The notes under the pieces are model-generated. The model searched no databases and was not told the DNA's origin. It saw only the letters and a list, made by a program, of their open reading frames with translations. Below, piece by piece: positions 54,132-62,539 of a stretch of 64,000 nucleotides of DNA. Where the stretch lies: NCBI GenBank assembly GCA_046047495.1, contig JBJOHV010000097.1, forward strand, positions 124,001 to 188,000, given 5' to 3'. The stretch comes from NORP240 sp046047495. Its GTDB lineage: Bacteria > Pseudomonadota > Gammaproteobacteria > Pseudomonadales > Pseudohongiellaceae. Positions within the stretch are counted from its first letter, which is position 1, and every line of letters begins with the position of its first letter. The translations under genes and the position numbers were made by a program.

Positions 54132-54981
54132 CGCCGGTCCTGAACTGCAGGCCGGCGGCGTCCAGGGTCTGGGCCAGCTCCCCGCGCCAGGCTGCGCCCA
54201 GGCCCTGCACCCGGTTGCGCCGCAGGTGCTGCAACAATCCCAGGTCATCGAACCCCTGCTCCCTGCCGATGCCCAGGGGAATGTCCAGGTCGGCAGCCAG
54301 GCGGGCCACTGCCCTGTGAACGAAAGCCGCCGCGGCACGACGTTGACGCCGGGACAATCGAATGCCGTCACTGCCAAGACAGACCGTACCGAAGCGAACA
54401 TGCCGGGCCTCGTCCGCCGCGATCAGACCCAGGGCCTGCACCAGCACCGGTACCCGAGCCAGCCTGCGCAACAGGCGGAACCGGGTCAGGGCGAGGGATT
54501 CGATTATGACCTGGCATACCAGCAGCTTGCGTAAGGGACTGCGGCTGCCAATGGCCCTGACCAGCAGTTGCTCCAGGCTGGGAGTGGGCCCGCTGGGCGG
54601 GTTTGCGCGGAAGCCCACCACCCGGTCCTGGTAGCGGCTGAAAAATTCCACATGGCGCGCTTCATCGCTGACCTGGGCACTGAGAAACAGGCGCTGTGCC
54701 ATGTCGTCCGTGAGGCTGAGCAGTTGGGCGCAGAGGGTCAGTGCGGCGGACTCGCCCCGCAACAGGTCGTTGATCTCGGCAGCGTGAAGCCGCCAGGCTA
54801 TGCGGACCCGGTGTTCCCGGGGCAGCGCTTCATAGGCAGGGAGGCCGGCGAACGGATTGAGCTGTGGAGCCACCGGGAAATCCTGGTGCAACACCCGGGC
54901 CGACCAATCCAGAGACGTATCGACATTCCATGTCTTCCGTTTGGCCGCCGCGTACAAACCGGCGATCGCGTGCTGTTCCAT
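54118..54981 (-). CDS. Ferritin-like di-iron oxygenase/oxidase (AurF-like architecture)
   Basis: A 287-residue helical protein with a complete carboxylate-bridged di-iron ligand set: E77 in LRGESAALTL, E107 and H110 in SDEARHVEFF, E161 in VIIESLALT, and E191 and H194 in ADEARHVRFG. The two halves have identical spacing (30 residues from Glu to the ExxH), the hallmark of ferritin-like oxygenases such as AurF. Such enzymes oxidise amines, hydroxylate or desaturate. It is the first gene of the operon and has a candidate promoter just upstream. Substrate unknown; an ACP-bound acyl chain is plausible from context. Confidence 0.85.
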   Translation of the reverse strand: MEQHAIAGLYAAAKRKTWNVDTSLDWSARVLHQDFPVAPQLNPFAGLPAYEALPREHRVRIAWRLHAAEINDLLRGESAALTLCAQLLSLTDDMAQRLFLSAQVSDEARHVEFFSRYQDRVVGFRANPPSGPTPSLEQLLVRAIGSRSPLRKLLVCQVIIESLALTRFRLLRRLARVPVLVQALGLIAADEARHVRFGTVCLGSDGIRLSRRQRRAAAAFVHRAVARLAADLDIPLGIGREQGFDDLGLLQHLRRNRVQGLGAAWRGELAQTLDAAGLQFRTGDARQ

Positions 54982-55018
54982 GGGTCAGTCATCCTTAACC
55001 TTTCAACGGAATGGGAAC

Positions 55019-55048
55019 AGTGTAGACGAGGAATCGGAGGGCGGCCAA
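55019..55048 (-). promoter_or_regulatory. Candidate promoter of the di-iron/ACP/exporter operon
   Basis: On the minus strand TTGGCC (55048-55043) and TACACT (55024-55019) are separated by 18 bases. They lie about 40 bases before the di-iron gene, in the divergent spacer with pepQ. Both boxes are imperfect. Confidence 0.4.
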
Positions 55049-55139
55049 ACCAGGGCCGCACAGGATGCTCAGCGAACATGTACAGCGCCCGGGAATTGGG
55101 ACATGATTGCCTGAACTCGAATTGCGGCGCATCGATCCC

Positions 55140-56474
55140 ATGAACTCCCTGTTTGCCTCCCATATCGCACTCCTGCAGCAACGTTACGAGCAAGCCCTGG
55201 CGGCTGTGCAGAACGACGCCTACCGTGTGGACTGTGTGCTGCTGCACAGCGGCATGCTGCATTATTTTTATGGCGATGACCAGTCGGTACCGTTTCGTGC
55301 CTTCGGTCACTTCAGTCAATGGCTCCCGGTGAACCGCCCGGAGCAGATGGTGCTTGTGCGCCCGGGCCATCGGCCCTGTTATTTCCAGGTGGTCCCCGAG
55401 GATTTCTGGTACGAGCAGACCATCGACAATGAGCCCTGGTGGAGCGATCAGTTCGACATCACCCGGCTTGCCGAGCCGGCGCAGTTCATGCGCCATGCCG
55501 GCGACCTGTCGCGGGTGGCGTTCATCGGTGAGGCTGTGGATTTCGCCCGGACCTGTGGCATCGACGCGCACCGTATCAATCCCGATGCCCTGCTGGCCCA
55601 GCTGGACTATCAGAGAGCCTACAAGTCCCCCTACGAGATCGAGCGACTGCGACAGGCCAATCGGCTGGCGCTGCAAGGGCATGACTCCGCCAGGCAATGC
55701 TTCCTGGACGGTGGCAGTGAGTACCAGATCCACATGGCCTTTCTGCAGGCCTGCCAGGTCCTCGAGCAGGAAACTGCCTATACCAATATCGTGGCGCTGG
55801 ATGAGAAGGCAGCCATTCTGCACTATCAGAACAAGCGTCGTGGTATCGGTGCCACCTCGGACCGCCCCAGCCAGGTGTTATTGATCGATGCGGGCTGCCG
55901 GGTCCATGGTTACTGTTCCGATATCACGCGCACCTCCGTGCGTGATACGGCACCTGAGGTGTTTCATGCCCTGGCGGCGGCCGTGGAAGACCTGCAGCAG
56001 CAGCTGGTGGCCCAGGTGGTCGTCCGGCGACCCTACCTTGAACTGCACCGGCTGGCCCTGCGGGGCATTGCCCGTATTCTGGTGGAGCATGAGGTGCTGA
56101 TGTGTTCCATCGATGAGGCGCTGGATGCCGGTCTGGCGTCCGTGTTCATGCCCCATGGCGTCGGGCATCTGCTGGGCATCCAGGTGCACGATGTGGGTGG
56201 TCGGCAGCAACAGCCCGGCGGCGGGATCAATCCGCCCCCCGGCGATGCGCCCATGTTGCGTAACACCCGTCTGATGGAAGCCGGCATGGTATTTACGGTG
56301 GAACCCGGTCTTTATTTCATCGCAACCCTGCTGCAACCCCTCCGCAAGGATTTCCGCAACGGCCTGTTGAACTGGACCTTGATCGATGCACTGATGCACC
56401 TGGGCGGCATTCGCATAGAGGACAATGTGCTGGTGACTGAACAGGGGCCGCAGAATCTGACCCGCGGCATATGA
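55140..56474 (+). CDS. pepQ: Xaa-Pro dipeptidase
   Basis: A metallopeptidase of the pita-bread fold that splits dipeptides with C-terminal proline. The metal ligands lie in LLIDAGCRVHGYCSDITRT (two Asp), FMPHGVGHLLGIQVHDVGG (His) and MVFTVEPGLYF (Glu), with a final IRIEDNVLVTE. The ATG at 55140 gives 444 residues, the length of E. coli PepQ. It is divergent from the di-iron operon and converges on waaA. Confidence 0.94.
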   Translation: MNSLFASHIALLQQRYEQALAAVQNDAYRVDCVLLHSGMLHYFYGDDQSVPFRAFGHFSQWLPVNRPEQMVLVRPGHRPCYFQVVPEDFWYEQTIDNEPWWSDQFDITRLAEPAQFMRHAGDLSRVAFIGEAVDFARTCGIDAHRINPDALLAQLDYQRAYKSPYEIERLRQANRLALQGHDSARQCFLDGGSEYQIHMAFLQACQVLEQETAYTNIVALDEKAAILHYQNKRRGIGATSDRPSQVLLIDAGCRVHGYCSDITRTSVRDTAPEVFHALAAAVEDLQQQLVAQVVVRRPYLELHRLALRGIARILVEHEVLMCSIDEALDAGLASVFMPHGVGHLLGIQVHDVGGRQQQPGGGINPPPGDAPMLRNTRLMEAGMVFTVEPGLYFIATLLQPLRKDFRNGLLNWTLIDALMHLGGIRIEDNVLVTEQGPQNLTRGI

Positions 56475-56502
56475 TCCACTATGGAATCGGTCCCGGACCC
56501 TT

Positions 56503-57786
56503 TCAAGCGGGCAACAAGCCTTCCACTATGGACACGATGCGTTGCAGGGCACCGTGGTTGCGGGTCATGACCAATTGCCCCGCCGAGCCCATGGCCTGCC
56601 GCCAGTCGGGATTGTCCAGCAGCTTCAGCACGGTCTTACCCAGCTCGTCTTCGTCGGCCACGGTCAGCAGAGCGCCGGCCTCCTCTAACTGCTGGCATAT
56701 GGTAGCGAAATTGAACTGGGAGGGTCCGGCCAACACCGGAATGCCCAGGGCCGCGGGCTCCAGTACATTGTGACATCCGTTGGGCACCAGACTGCCGCCA
56801 ACGAAGGCGATCTGGGCCACAGAGTAGTAGAACCACATCTCACCCATGGAATCACCCAACAGCACCTGATGATCCTGGGTCACTTGCCCCCCCTGACTGC
56901 GGCGCAGTACCTGCAGCCCGGTCTGCTCGCACAATCGCGCCACGCTGTTGAAGCGTTCCGGATGACGGGGCACCAGCACCAAAAGCAGATCCGGCCGGCT
57001 GGCCAGGCAGTGCTGCAGCGCAGTCAGGATCTTTTCCTCCTCCCCCTGGCGGGTGCTGGCCGCAATCCACACCGGCCTGCCACTGTGCCGGATGTCCCGC
57101 AAAAGCTCCGGCAGATCCTCATCACGCAACCGCGGTACTTCGATGTCGAATTTGAGACTGCCGGTCACCTCGATCCGCCCCGCCTCGGCACCCAGGGCCA
57201 GCAGGCGCTCCCGGTCCGGTTCGGCCTGCACGGCGATTCCCTGCAGACCGGCCAGCATGTCCCCGGTCAGGCCGGGAAACCTGGCGTAACCCCGGGCCGA
57301 TCGCGCCGACAATCGGGCGTTGGCCAGCAGCACCGGGACGGCCGCCTGCCGACAGGCATGGATGAGATTGGGCCACAGTTCCGTTTCCATGATGACCAGC
57401 AGCAACGGATTGGCCCGCCTCACGAAGCGCTGCACGGCCAGCGGCAGATCGTAGGGCAGATAGCAATGAAACACCTGATCTCCCAGGGCCTGCCTGACCC
57501 TTTCGGATCCCGTGGGGGTCATGGTGGTCACCAATATCGGTTGTTGGGGGCGGGATTGCTGCAGATGGCGCACCAGGGGCACGGCTGCCAGCACCTCACC
57601 CACGGAAACCGCGTGGATCCAGATGCAGGGACCGGCGTCACTCAACCCCAGGGGCGGGCTGCTGAAGGCGAAGCGTTCACCCCAGCGCTGCAGATAGGCA
57701 GGTGCCCGCAGGGATCGCCACAGCAGTCGCAGGATGATCAGGGGGATCGCCAGGTAAAGGATCTGGCTGTAAATGAATCTGGACAT
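56503..57786 (-). CDS. waaA: 3-deoxy-D-manno-octulosonic acid (Kdo) transferase
   Basis: Adds Kdo to the lipid A precursor at the inner membrane. The N-terminus has a membrane segment (LYLAIPLIILRLLWRSL) and ERFAFSSPP, followed by IWIHAVSVGEVLAAVPLV, VTTMTPTGSERVRQ, METELWPNLIHACR and the C-terminal FVGGSLVPNGCHNVLEPAA, all diagnostic of WaaA. I set the start at the ATG at 57786, giving 427 residues; the open frame upstream adds 32 atypical residues. hldE and lpxL, further lipopolysaccharide genes, lie close by. Confidence 0.95.
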   Translation of the reverse strand: MSRFIYSQILYLAIPLIILRLLWRSLRAPAYLQRWGERFAFSSPPLGLSDAGPCIWIHAVSVGEVLAAVPLVRHLQQSRPQQPILVTTMTPTGSERVRQALGDQVFHCYLPYDLPLAVQRFVRRANPLLLVIMETELWPNLIHACRQAAVPVLLANARLSARSARGYARFPGLTGDMLAGLQGIAVQAEPDRERLLALGAEAGRIEVTGSLKFDIEVPRLRDEDLPELLRDIRHSGRPVWIAASTRQGEEEKILTALQHCLASRPDLLLVLVPRHPERFNSVARLCEQTGLQVLRRSQGGQVTQDHQVLLGDSMGEMWFYYSVAQIAFVGGSLVPNGCHNVLEPAALGIPVLAGPSQFNFATICQQLEEAGALLTVADEDELGKTVLKLLDNPDWRQAMGSAGQLVMTRNHGALQRIVSIVEGLLPA

Positions 57787-57834
57787 CCGACGATTCCCTT
57801 GTGGTGTTTCGCGTGCCTGCGCCTGTCTGCCAGC

Positions 57835-57864
57835 TTGGGAAAATCCCCTGCAGCCCGATATACT
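57835..57864 (+). promoter_or_regulatory. Candidate promoter of the FAD oxidoreductase gene
   Basis: TTGGGA (57835-57840) and TATACT (57859-57864) are 18 bases apart and lie 43 bases before the ATG at 57907, in the divergent spacer with waaA. The -10 box is close to consensus. Confidence 0.5.
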
Positions 57865-57906
57865 TGGGCGGTTTCTTGCCACCGCCGACAGACGCTAACT
57901 TAGCCA

Positions 57907-59127
57907 ATGAACCCTCCCGATACAAGCAGCGCCGATGTACAGCTGGATGCGCTCATCTTTGGTGGCGGCATCGCCGGTCTGTGGTTGCTCAACCGGCTGC
58001 ACCAGGCCGGCTATCGAGTCCTGTTGCTGGAAACCGGTGACCTGGGCGACGGCCAGTCTGTGGCCTCCCAGGGCATCATCCACGGCGGGCTCAAGTACGC
58101 ATTGGATGGGTCTTTCGGCAGCGCCTCCCATGCCATCGCCGCCATGCCGGCCCGCTGGCGCGCCAGCCTGAACGGTTCGGATGCGGTGGATCTGCGCCAG
58201 TGCAGACTGCTCAGCGAGCAATTCTTCATGTGGTCGGACGGCGGCTACCGTTCTCGCCTGAAAGCGTTCCTGGGCAGCAAATCCCTTCGGGGTCGGGTGG
58301 AAGCTGTCGGCCCCGGCGACTTGCCCCCCCTGTTTGCAGATCATACCCGGGGTGGCAGCCTGTACCGCCTGCCCGACTTCGTCGTGGATACCGTTGCGCT
58401 GCTGGACACCCTGGCCGGTGATCGAAGCCGGATACTGAAGATCGATCCCGAGGCAATCGATTTTGGCCAGACTGGCGGTTCGGGGACACGGGTCAAGGTG
58501 CGCAGCGGCAGCCAGACCCTCGATCTGCACACCAGAGCCTGCCTGTTATGTGCGGGCGCCGGCAATGAGGCGCTGATGGACCACTGCGGCATGCAGGGTG
58601 TATTCATGCAGACCCGGCCGCTGCACATGGTCATGCTCAAGCATGCCGACCTGCCACAGGGATTCGTGCATTGCATCGGGGACGATTTCAACCTGACGCC
58701 GCGCCTTACCCTGACCACCCACCGCCATGGGGATGGCTCCCCGGTCTGGTATCTGGGTGGCGAGTTGGCGGAGAGCGGCGTGGGGCGCTCCCGTGAACAG
58801 CAGATCGGGCAGGCGCGAAGCTTGCTGGCCAGCCTGTTCCCCAACCTGGATACGGGAGCGGCAAGCTGGACAAGCTTCTTCATCGACCGCGCGGAAGGGA
58901 GGGTGGCGGGGGAACGCCGCCCCGATACCGTATTTCTGCAACGCCAGGGTTCGACCTGGGTTTGCTGGCCCACCAAATTCACCCTGAGCCCCTGTCTGGC
59001 CGATCAGGTGCTGGCGGATCTGCAGGCTGCCGGCATCACGCCCCCGCAGGATGGCGAAGCTCCCCGTTTGCCCGCCGGGGTGCAGCGTCCTGCCGTGGCC
59101 CTACCTCCCTGGGAGCGATTATTTTGA
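57907..59127 (+). CDS. FAD-dependent oxidoreductase (DAO family)
   Basis: A 406-residue flavoprotein with the dinucleotide-binding motif FGGGIAGLWLLNRLHQAGY and acidic end LLLETGDLG, followed by SQGIIHGGLKYALDG, a segment typical of the D-amino-acid oxidase/glycerol-3-phosphate dehydrogenase group. LLCAGAGNEALM further on is a second flavin contact. The substrate cannot be assigned. It overlaps the aldo/keto reductase gene by four bases, so both probably act together. Confidence 0.85.
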   Translation: MNPPDTSSADVQLDALIFGGGIAGLWLLNRLHQAGYRVLLLETGDLGDGQSVASQGIIHGGLKYALDGSFGSASHAIAAMPARWRASLNGSDAVDLRQCRLLSEQFFMWSDGGYRSRLKAFLGSKSLRGRVEAVGPGDLPPLFADHTRGGSLYRLPDFVVDTVALLDTLAGDRSRILKIDPEAIDFGQTGGSGTRVKVRSGSQTLDLHTRACLLCAGAGNEALMDHCGMQGVFMQTRPLHMVMLKHADLPQGFVHCIGDDFNLTPRLTLTTHRHGDGSPVWYLGGELAESGVGRSREQQIGQARSLLASLFPNLDTGAASWTSFFIDRAEGRVAGERRPDTVFLQRQGSTWVCWPTKFTLSPCLADQVLADLQAAGITPPQDGEAPRLPAGVQRPAVALPPWERLF

Positions 59128-59924
59128 GCGCTCTGCCCATGCGCCCCCTGGGCCGCACCGGTCTGCAGGTATCCTGCATCGGCCTGGGAACGGTGAAACT
59201 GGGTCGTGATCAGGGGGTCAAGTATCCCACAGGCTTCACCATCCCCGATGACACCAGTGTGACTGCGTTGCTGGACACCGCCAGAGAGCTGGGCATCAAC
59301 CTCATCGATACCGCTCCGGCCTATGGCAGCAGCGAAACGCGCCTGGGATCCCTGCTTACGGATCGCGACCACTGGCTTATCTGCACCAAGGTGGGGGAGG
59401 AATTCGAGCAGGGTCGCTCCCGCTTTGACTTCAGCGGCGCGCACACCCGCGTAAGCGTGGAGCGCAGTCTGCACAGGCTGCGTACCGATGTGCTGGACAT
59501 CGTGCTGGTGCATTCCGACGGCAATGACCTTGAGGTGATCAACCGCAGCGACTGTCTGGCTACCCTGCTGCGGCTGCAGGAGGCCGGCATGGTGCGGGCT
59601 GTGGGTTTTTCCGGCAAGACCGTCGAGGGCGGTTTGCTGGCATTGCAGTACTGCGATGTGGTTATGGTCAGCTATAACCCAGCAGCCACCGGGGACGCTG
59701 TGGTGATCGACAGCGCGGCCGCGCAAGGCAAGGGCGTTTTGATCAAGAAAGGTCTGCAGAGCGGACATCTTGTCCAGCATCCGGGCACGGATCCGGTCCA
59801 GGACAATTTCGATTTTATCTTTGCCAGACCCGGCATCAGCAGTGTGATCACCGGCACCATCAATAGTGATCACCTGCGGCACAACGCGGACTGCGCCAGC
59901 CGGGCATTGCAGGGCAAGGTCTGA
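59124..59924 (+). CDS. Aldo/keto reductase
   Basis: A 266-residue NADPH-dependent reductase of the AKR fold: LGRTGLQVSCIGLGTVKLG at the start, INLIDTAPAYGSSETRLG (Asp and Tyr of the catalytic set), ICTKVGEE and LDIVLVHSDG (the second His position). The end, GTINSDHLRHN, matches the cofactor-binding end of the family. I prefer the TTG at 59124, which overlaps the previous stop and has a GGGAG site eight bases before it; an ATG at 59139 is the alternative. It converges on hldE. Confidence 0.86.
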   Translation: MSALPMRPLGRTGLQVSCIGLGTVKLGRDQGVKYPTGFTIPDDTSVTALLDTARELGINLIDTAPAYGSSETRLGSLLTDRDHWLICTKVGEEFEQGRSRFDFSGAHTRVSVERSLHRLRTDVLDIVLVHSDGNDLEVINRSDCLATLLRLQEAGMVRAVGFSGKTVEGGLLALQYCDVVMVSYNPAATGDAVVIDSAAAQGKGVLIKKGLQSGHLVQHPGTDPVQDNFDFIFARPGISSVITGTINSDHLRHNADCASRALQGKV

Positions 59925-59968
59925 GGCGCTCTTGCAGGACCCCGGATCAGGTTTGAGGCAGGACGGAG

Positions 59969-61393
59969 TCAGTTCTTGCGCAGCTTTTCCACGATCGCGG
60001 ATGTGGAACAATTGTCAAGGAAGGCCAGCACCCGCACCTCGCCTCCATAGGCGGCGACGATGGGAGCACCCACCACCTGATCGATACGGTAATCCCCCCC
60101 CTTGACCAGGATGTCCGGCTGCAGCAGCTGCAGCAGGGACTCGGGCGTGTCCTCGGCGAACGATACCACCCAGTCCACCGCTTCCAGACCGGCCAGCACC
60201 GCCATGCGACGCTCCACGGGATTGATGGGGCGGCCACTGCCTTTCAGTCTGCGCACCGAGTCATCGTCATTGACCGCCACGATCAGGCGCTCACCCAGTT
60301 TGCGGGCGTCCGCCAGATAGCCCACATGGCCGGCATGAATGATATCGAAGCAGCCGTTGGTGAAGACGATACGCTCACCGTGGGCGCGGGCATCCTGCAC
60401 CGCTATGAGCAATTGTTCGGCGCTCATCACACCCCGACCGGAGCCCTGTTCCCGCAGCATGGCCCGCCGCAGTTCCGGCGCACTGATGGCTGCGGTGCCG
60501 AGTTTGCCGACCACCAGCCCGGCGGCCAGATTGGCCAGCGCCGTGGCATCCGGCAGTGAATCGCCGGCCGCCAGGGCGGCTGCCAGCACCGACACCACCG
60601 TGTCACCGGCACCGGTGACATCGAACACTTCCTGGGCACGGGCCGGCAGATGCAGTTCCGGAACGCCCGGTTGCAACAGGGTCATGCCGTTTTCCCCACG
60701 GGTAATCAGCAGCGCCTGCAATTGCAGCGTTTCCAGCAATGCCAGGCCTTTCTCCACCAGTTCCTGTTCGCTGGCGCAGGGTCCGACGATGGTTTCAAAC
60801 TCATGCAGATTGGGGGTGATGACGGTAGCGCCAGCATAACGTTTGAAATCGGATCCCTTGGGATCCACGATCACCGGTATGTTGCGCTCGCGGGCCAGGG
60901 CGATGAGAGTCGACACCTGACGCAGGGCGCCTTTGCCGTAGTCCGACAGGACCAGGACCTGGGCTTCGGCCAGCAGGGCGGCGACCCGCTGGTCCATTCC
61001 CGTGCCGTCTTCGACAGCGAATTCCTGCTCAAAATCAAGTCTGATCAGCTGCTGATGCTGGCTGATGACCCGCAGCTTGGTGATGGTGGGCTTGTCCGCT
61101 GCCACCAGAAAATCGCAGTACACACCGGCGGCCGCCAGGCGTGACTGCAGCTGACGGGCATTGTCATCCTGGCCTACGATGCCCACCAGGGTAGCGGCAC
61201 TGCCCAGCGCAGCCACGTTGAGTGCCACGTTGCCGGCACCGCCGGGACGCTCCTCCACGTTACCCACTTTCACCACCGGCACCGGTGCCTCCGGCGATAC
61301 GCGGGTGGCCTTGCCGTGCCAGTAGCGGTCCAGCATCACGTCACCCACCACCAGCACTCTGGCTTGCTGGAATTGCGGCAACTGCGTGGTCAT
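59969..61393 (-). CDS. hldE: Bifunctional heptose-7-phosphate kinase / heptose-1-phosphate adenylyltransferase
   Basis: Makes ADP-heptose for the lipopolysaccharide inner core. The 474-residue protein has an N-terminal PfkB-type kinase domain (VLVVGDVMLDRYWHG, ERPGGAGNVALN and the catalytic DVTGAGDTVVSVLAAAL) and a C-terminal nucleotidyltransferase domain (IVFTNGCFDIIHAGHVGYL). The start at MTTQLPQFQQA matches the E. coli HldE length of 477. It is divergent from lpxL. Confidence 0.96.
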   Translation of the reverse strand: MTTQLPQFQQARVLVVGDVMLDRYWHGKATRVSPEAPVPVVKVGNVEERPGGAGNVALNVAALGSAATLVGIVGQDDNARQLQSRLAAAGVYCDFLVAADKPTITKLRVISQHQQLIRLDFEQEFAVEDGTGMDQRVAALLAEAQVLVLSDYGKGALRQVSTLIALARERNIPVIVDPKGSDFKRYAGATVITPNLHEFETIVGPCASEQELVEKGLALLETLQLQALLITRGENGMTLLQPGVPELHLPARAQEVFDVTGAGDTVVSVLAAALAAGDSLPDATALANLAAGLVVGKLGTAAISAPELRRAMLREQGSGRGVMSAEQLLIAVQDARAHGERIVFTNGCFDIIHAGHVGYLADARKLGERLIVAVNDDDSVRRLKGSGRPINPVERRMAVLAGLEAVDWVVSFAEDTPESLLQLLQPDILVKGGDYRIDQVVGAPIVAAYGGEVRVLAFLDNCSTSAIVEKLRKN

Positions 61394-61477
61394 GGTGGGT
61401 CCCCGTGCTGGGTGCTGTTCATGGCGGCTGATCATAGCACAGCACCCGGTATTTGTAGATTCCGCCCCGCCCGCCTT

Positions 61478-61486
61478 GCTATTCTG
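61478..61486 (+). promoter_or_regulatory. Candidate extended -10 promoter of lpxL
   Basis: TGCTATTCT, an extended -10 element, lies about 49 bases before the chosen lpxL start in the hldE-lpxL divergent spacer. There is no good -35 box, which extended -10 promoters can do without. Confidence 0.4.
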
Positions 61487-61534
61487 CGCAGCCTGAGAAA
61501 CCAACAGTCATCATCGTGTCAGGACCAGTCACAG

Positions 61535-62539
61535 GTGCATCCGGCATCCACAGAACCCACCCCCTTGCGGCAATTTCTTGCGCCCCGTTTCTGGCCCACC
61601 TGGCTGGGTCTGGGTTTCATGTGGCTTCTGACCCGTCTGCCCTTCGGCGTTCAGATGCGCATCGGCCAGGGACTGGGCTGGCTCAGCTTCCACCTGGCCC
61701 GCGCCCGGCGGGAAGTGACCCGAATCAATCTGGAACTCTGTTTCCCGGAACTATCCCCGCAGCAGCGTCGACGCCTGTTGAAAGACACCTTCCTCGCCAA
61801 CGGCATGGGTATCATGGAAGTCGCGCTGGCCTGGAATCGCAAGCTGGAGAGCTTCCGCCCGCGGGTGAGCATCACCGGCCTGCAACATCTGCGGGATGCC
61901 CGGGCCCAGGGTCGCGGTGTGCTGCTCATCGGGGCCCATTTCTCCACCCTGGAGCTGGGGGGTTCGTTGCTGAGCCTGTTCGAACCCATGGATGTCACTT
62001 ACCGCAGGCACAAGAATCCCTTGTTCGACGCCGTGATGACCAATGGTCGCAAGCGACTGTTTCCTGCCGTGATCGAGCGGGAGAATGTACGGGATGCCAT
62101 CCGCAGCCTCAAGCAGGGTCATGTGTTGTGGTATGCGCCGGATCAGGACTACGGACCACGACGGGCGGTATTCGTGCCATTCTTTGGCGTGCCTGCCGCC
62201 ACCATTACCGCTACCAGCCGCTTCGCCGCGGTCAATCAGTCGGTGGTGCTGTTCTTCAGCCATCACCGTATCGATAACAACACACGTTATCATCTGGACA
62301 TCTCTGCACCTCTGCCCGGATATCCCAGTGGCGACGACGTTGCCGATGCCATTACAATGAACCGCCTGATCGAACAGGCCGTTCGCCGCCATCCCGAACA
62401 ATATCTGTGGATGCACAAGCGTTTCAAAACCCAGGCGGAGGGTCCCTCCGGCAGGCTCTATCAATCAGGTGGCCCACCAACCGGTGGTGCTGCCCATGGC
62501 GGCGCGATTGACGACAGCAACGACATTGAAAACCCCTGA
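61535..62539 (+). CDS. lpxL: Lipid A biosynthesis acyltransferase (LpxL/HtrB family)
   Basis: Adds a secondary acyl chain from acyl-ACP to Kdo-lipid A at the inner membrane. The active-site HX4E is intact as H135 and E140 in GAHFSTLELG. Other landmarks are the N-terminal membrane segment WLGLGFMWLLTRLPFG, YRRHKNPLFDAVM, APDQDYGPRRAVFVPFFG and PEQYLWMHKRFK. I use the GTG at 61535, which gives 334 residues; the open frame runs much further back through the start of hldE. It contrasts with the operon relative at 52827-54131, whose motif is altered. The 3' end overlaps the next gene by 14 bases. Confidence 0.93.
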   Translation: MHPASTEPTPLRQFLAPRFWPTWLGLGFMWLLTRLPFGVQMRIGQGLGWLSFHLARARREVTRINLELCFPELSPQQRRRLLKDTFLANGMGIMEVALAWNRKLESFRPRVSITGLQHLRDARAQGRGVLLIGAHFSTLELGGSLLSLFEPMDVTYRRHKNPLFDAVMTNGRKRLFPAVIERENVRDAIRSLKQGHVLWYAPDQDYGPRRAVFVPFFGVPAATITATSRFAAVNQSVVLFFSHHRIDNNTRYHLDISAPLPGYPSGDDVADAITMNRLIEQAVRRHPEQYLWMHKRFKTQAEGPSGRLYQSGGPPTGGAAHGGAIDDSNDIENP

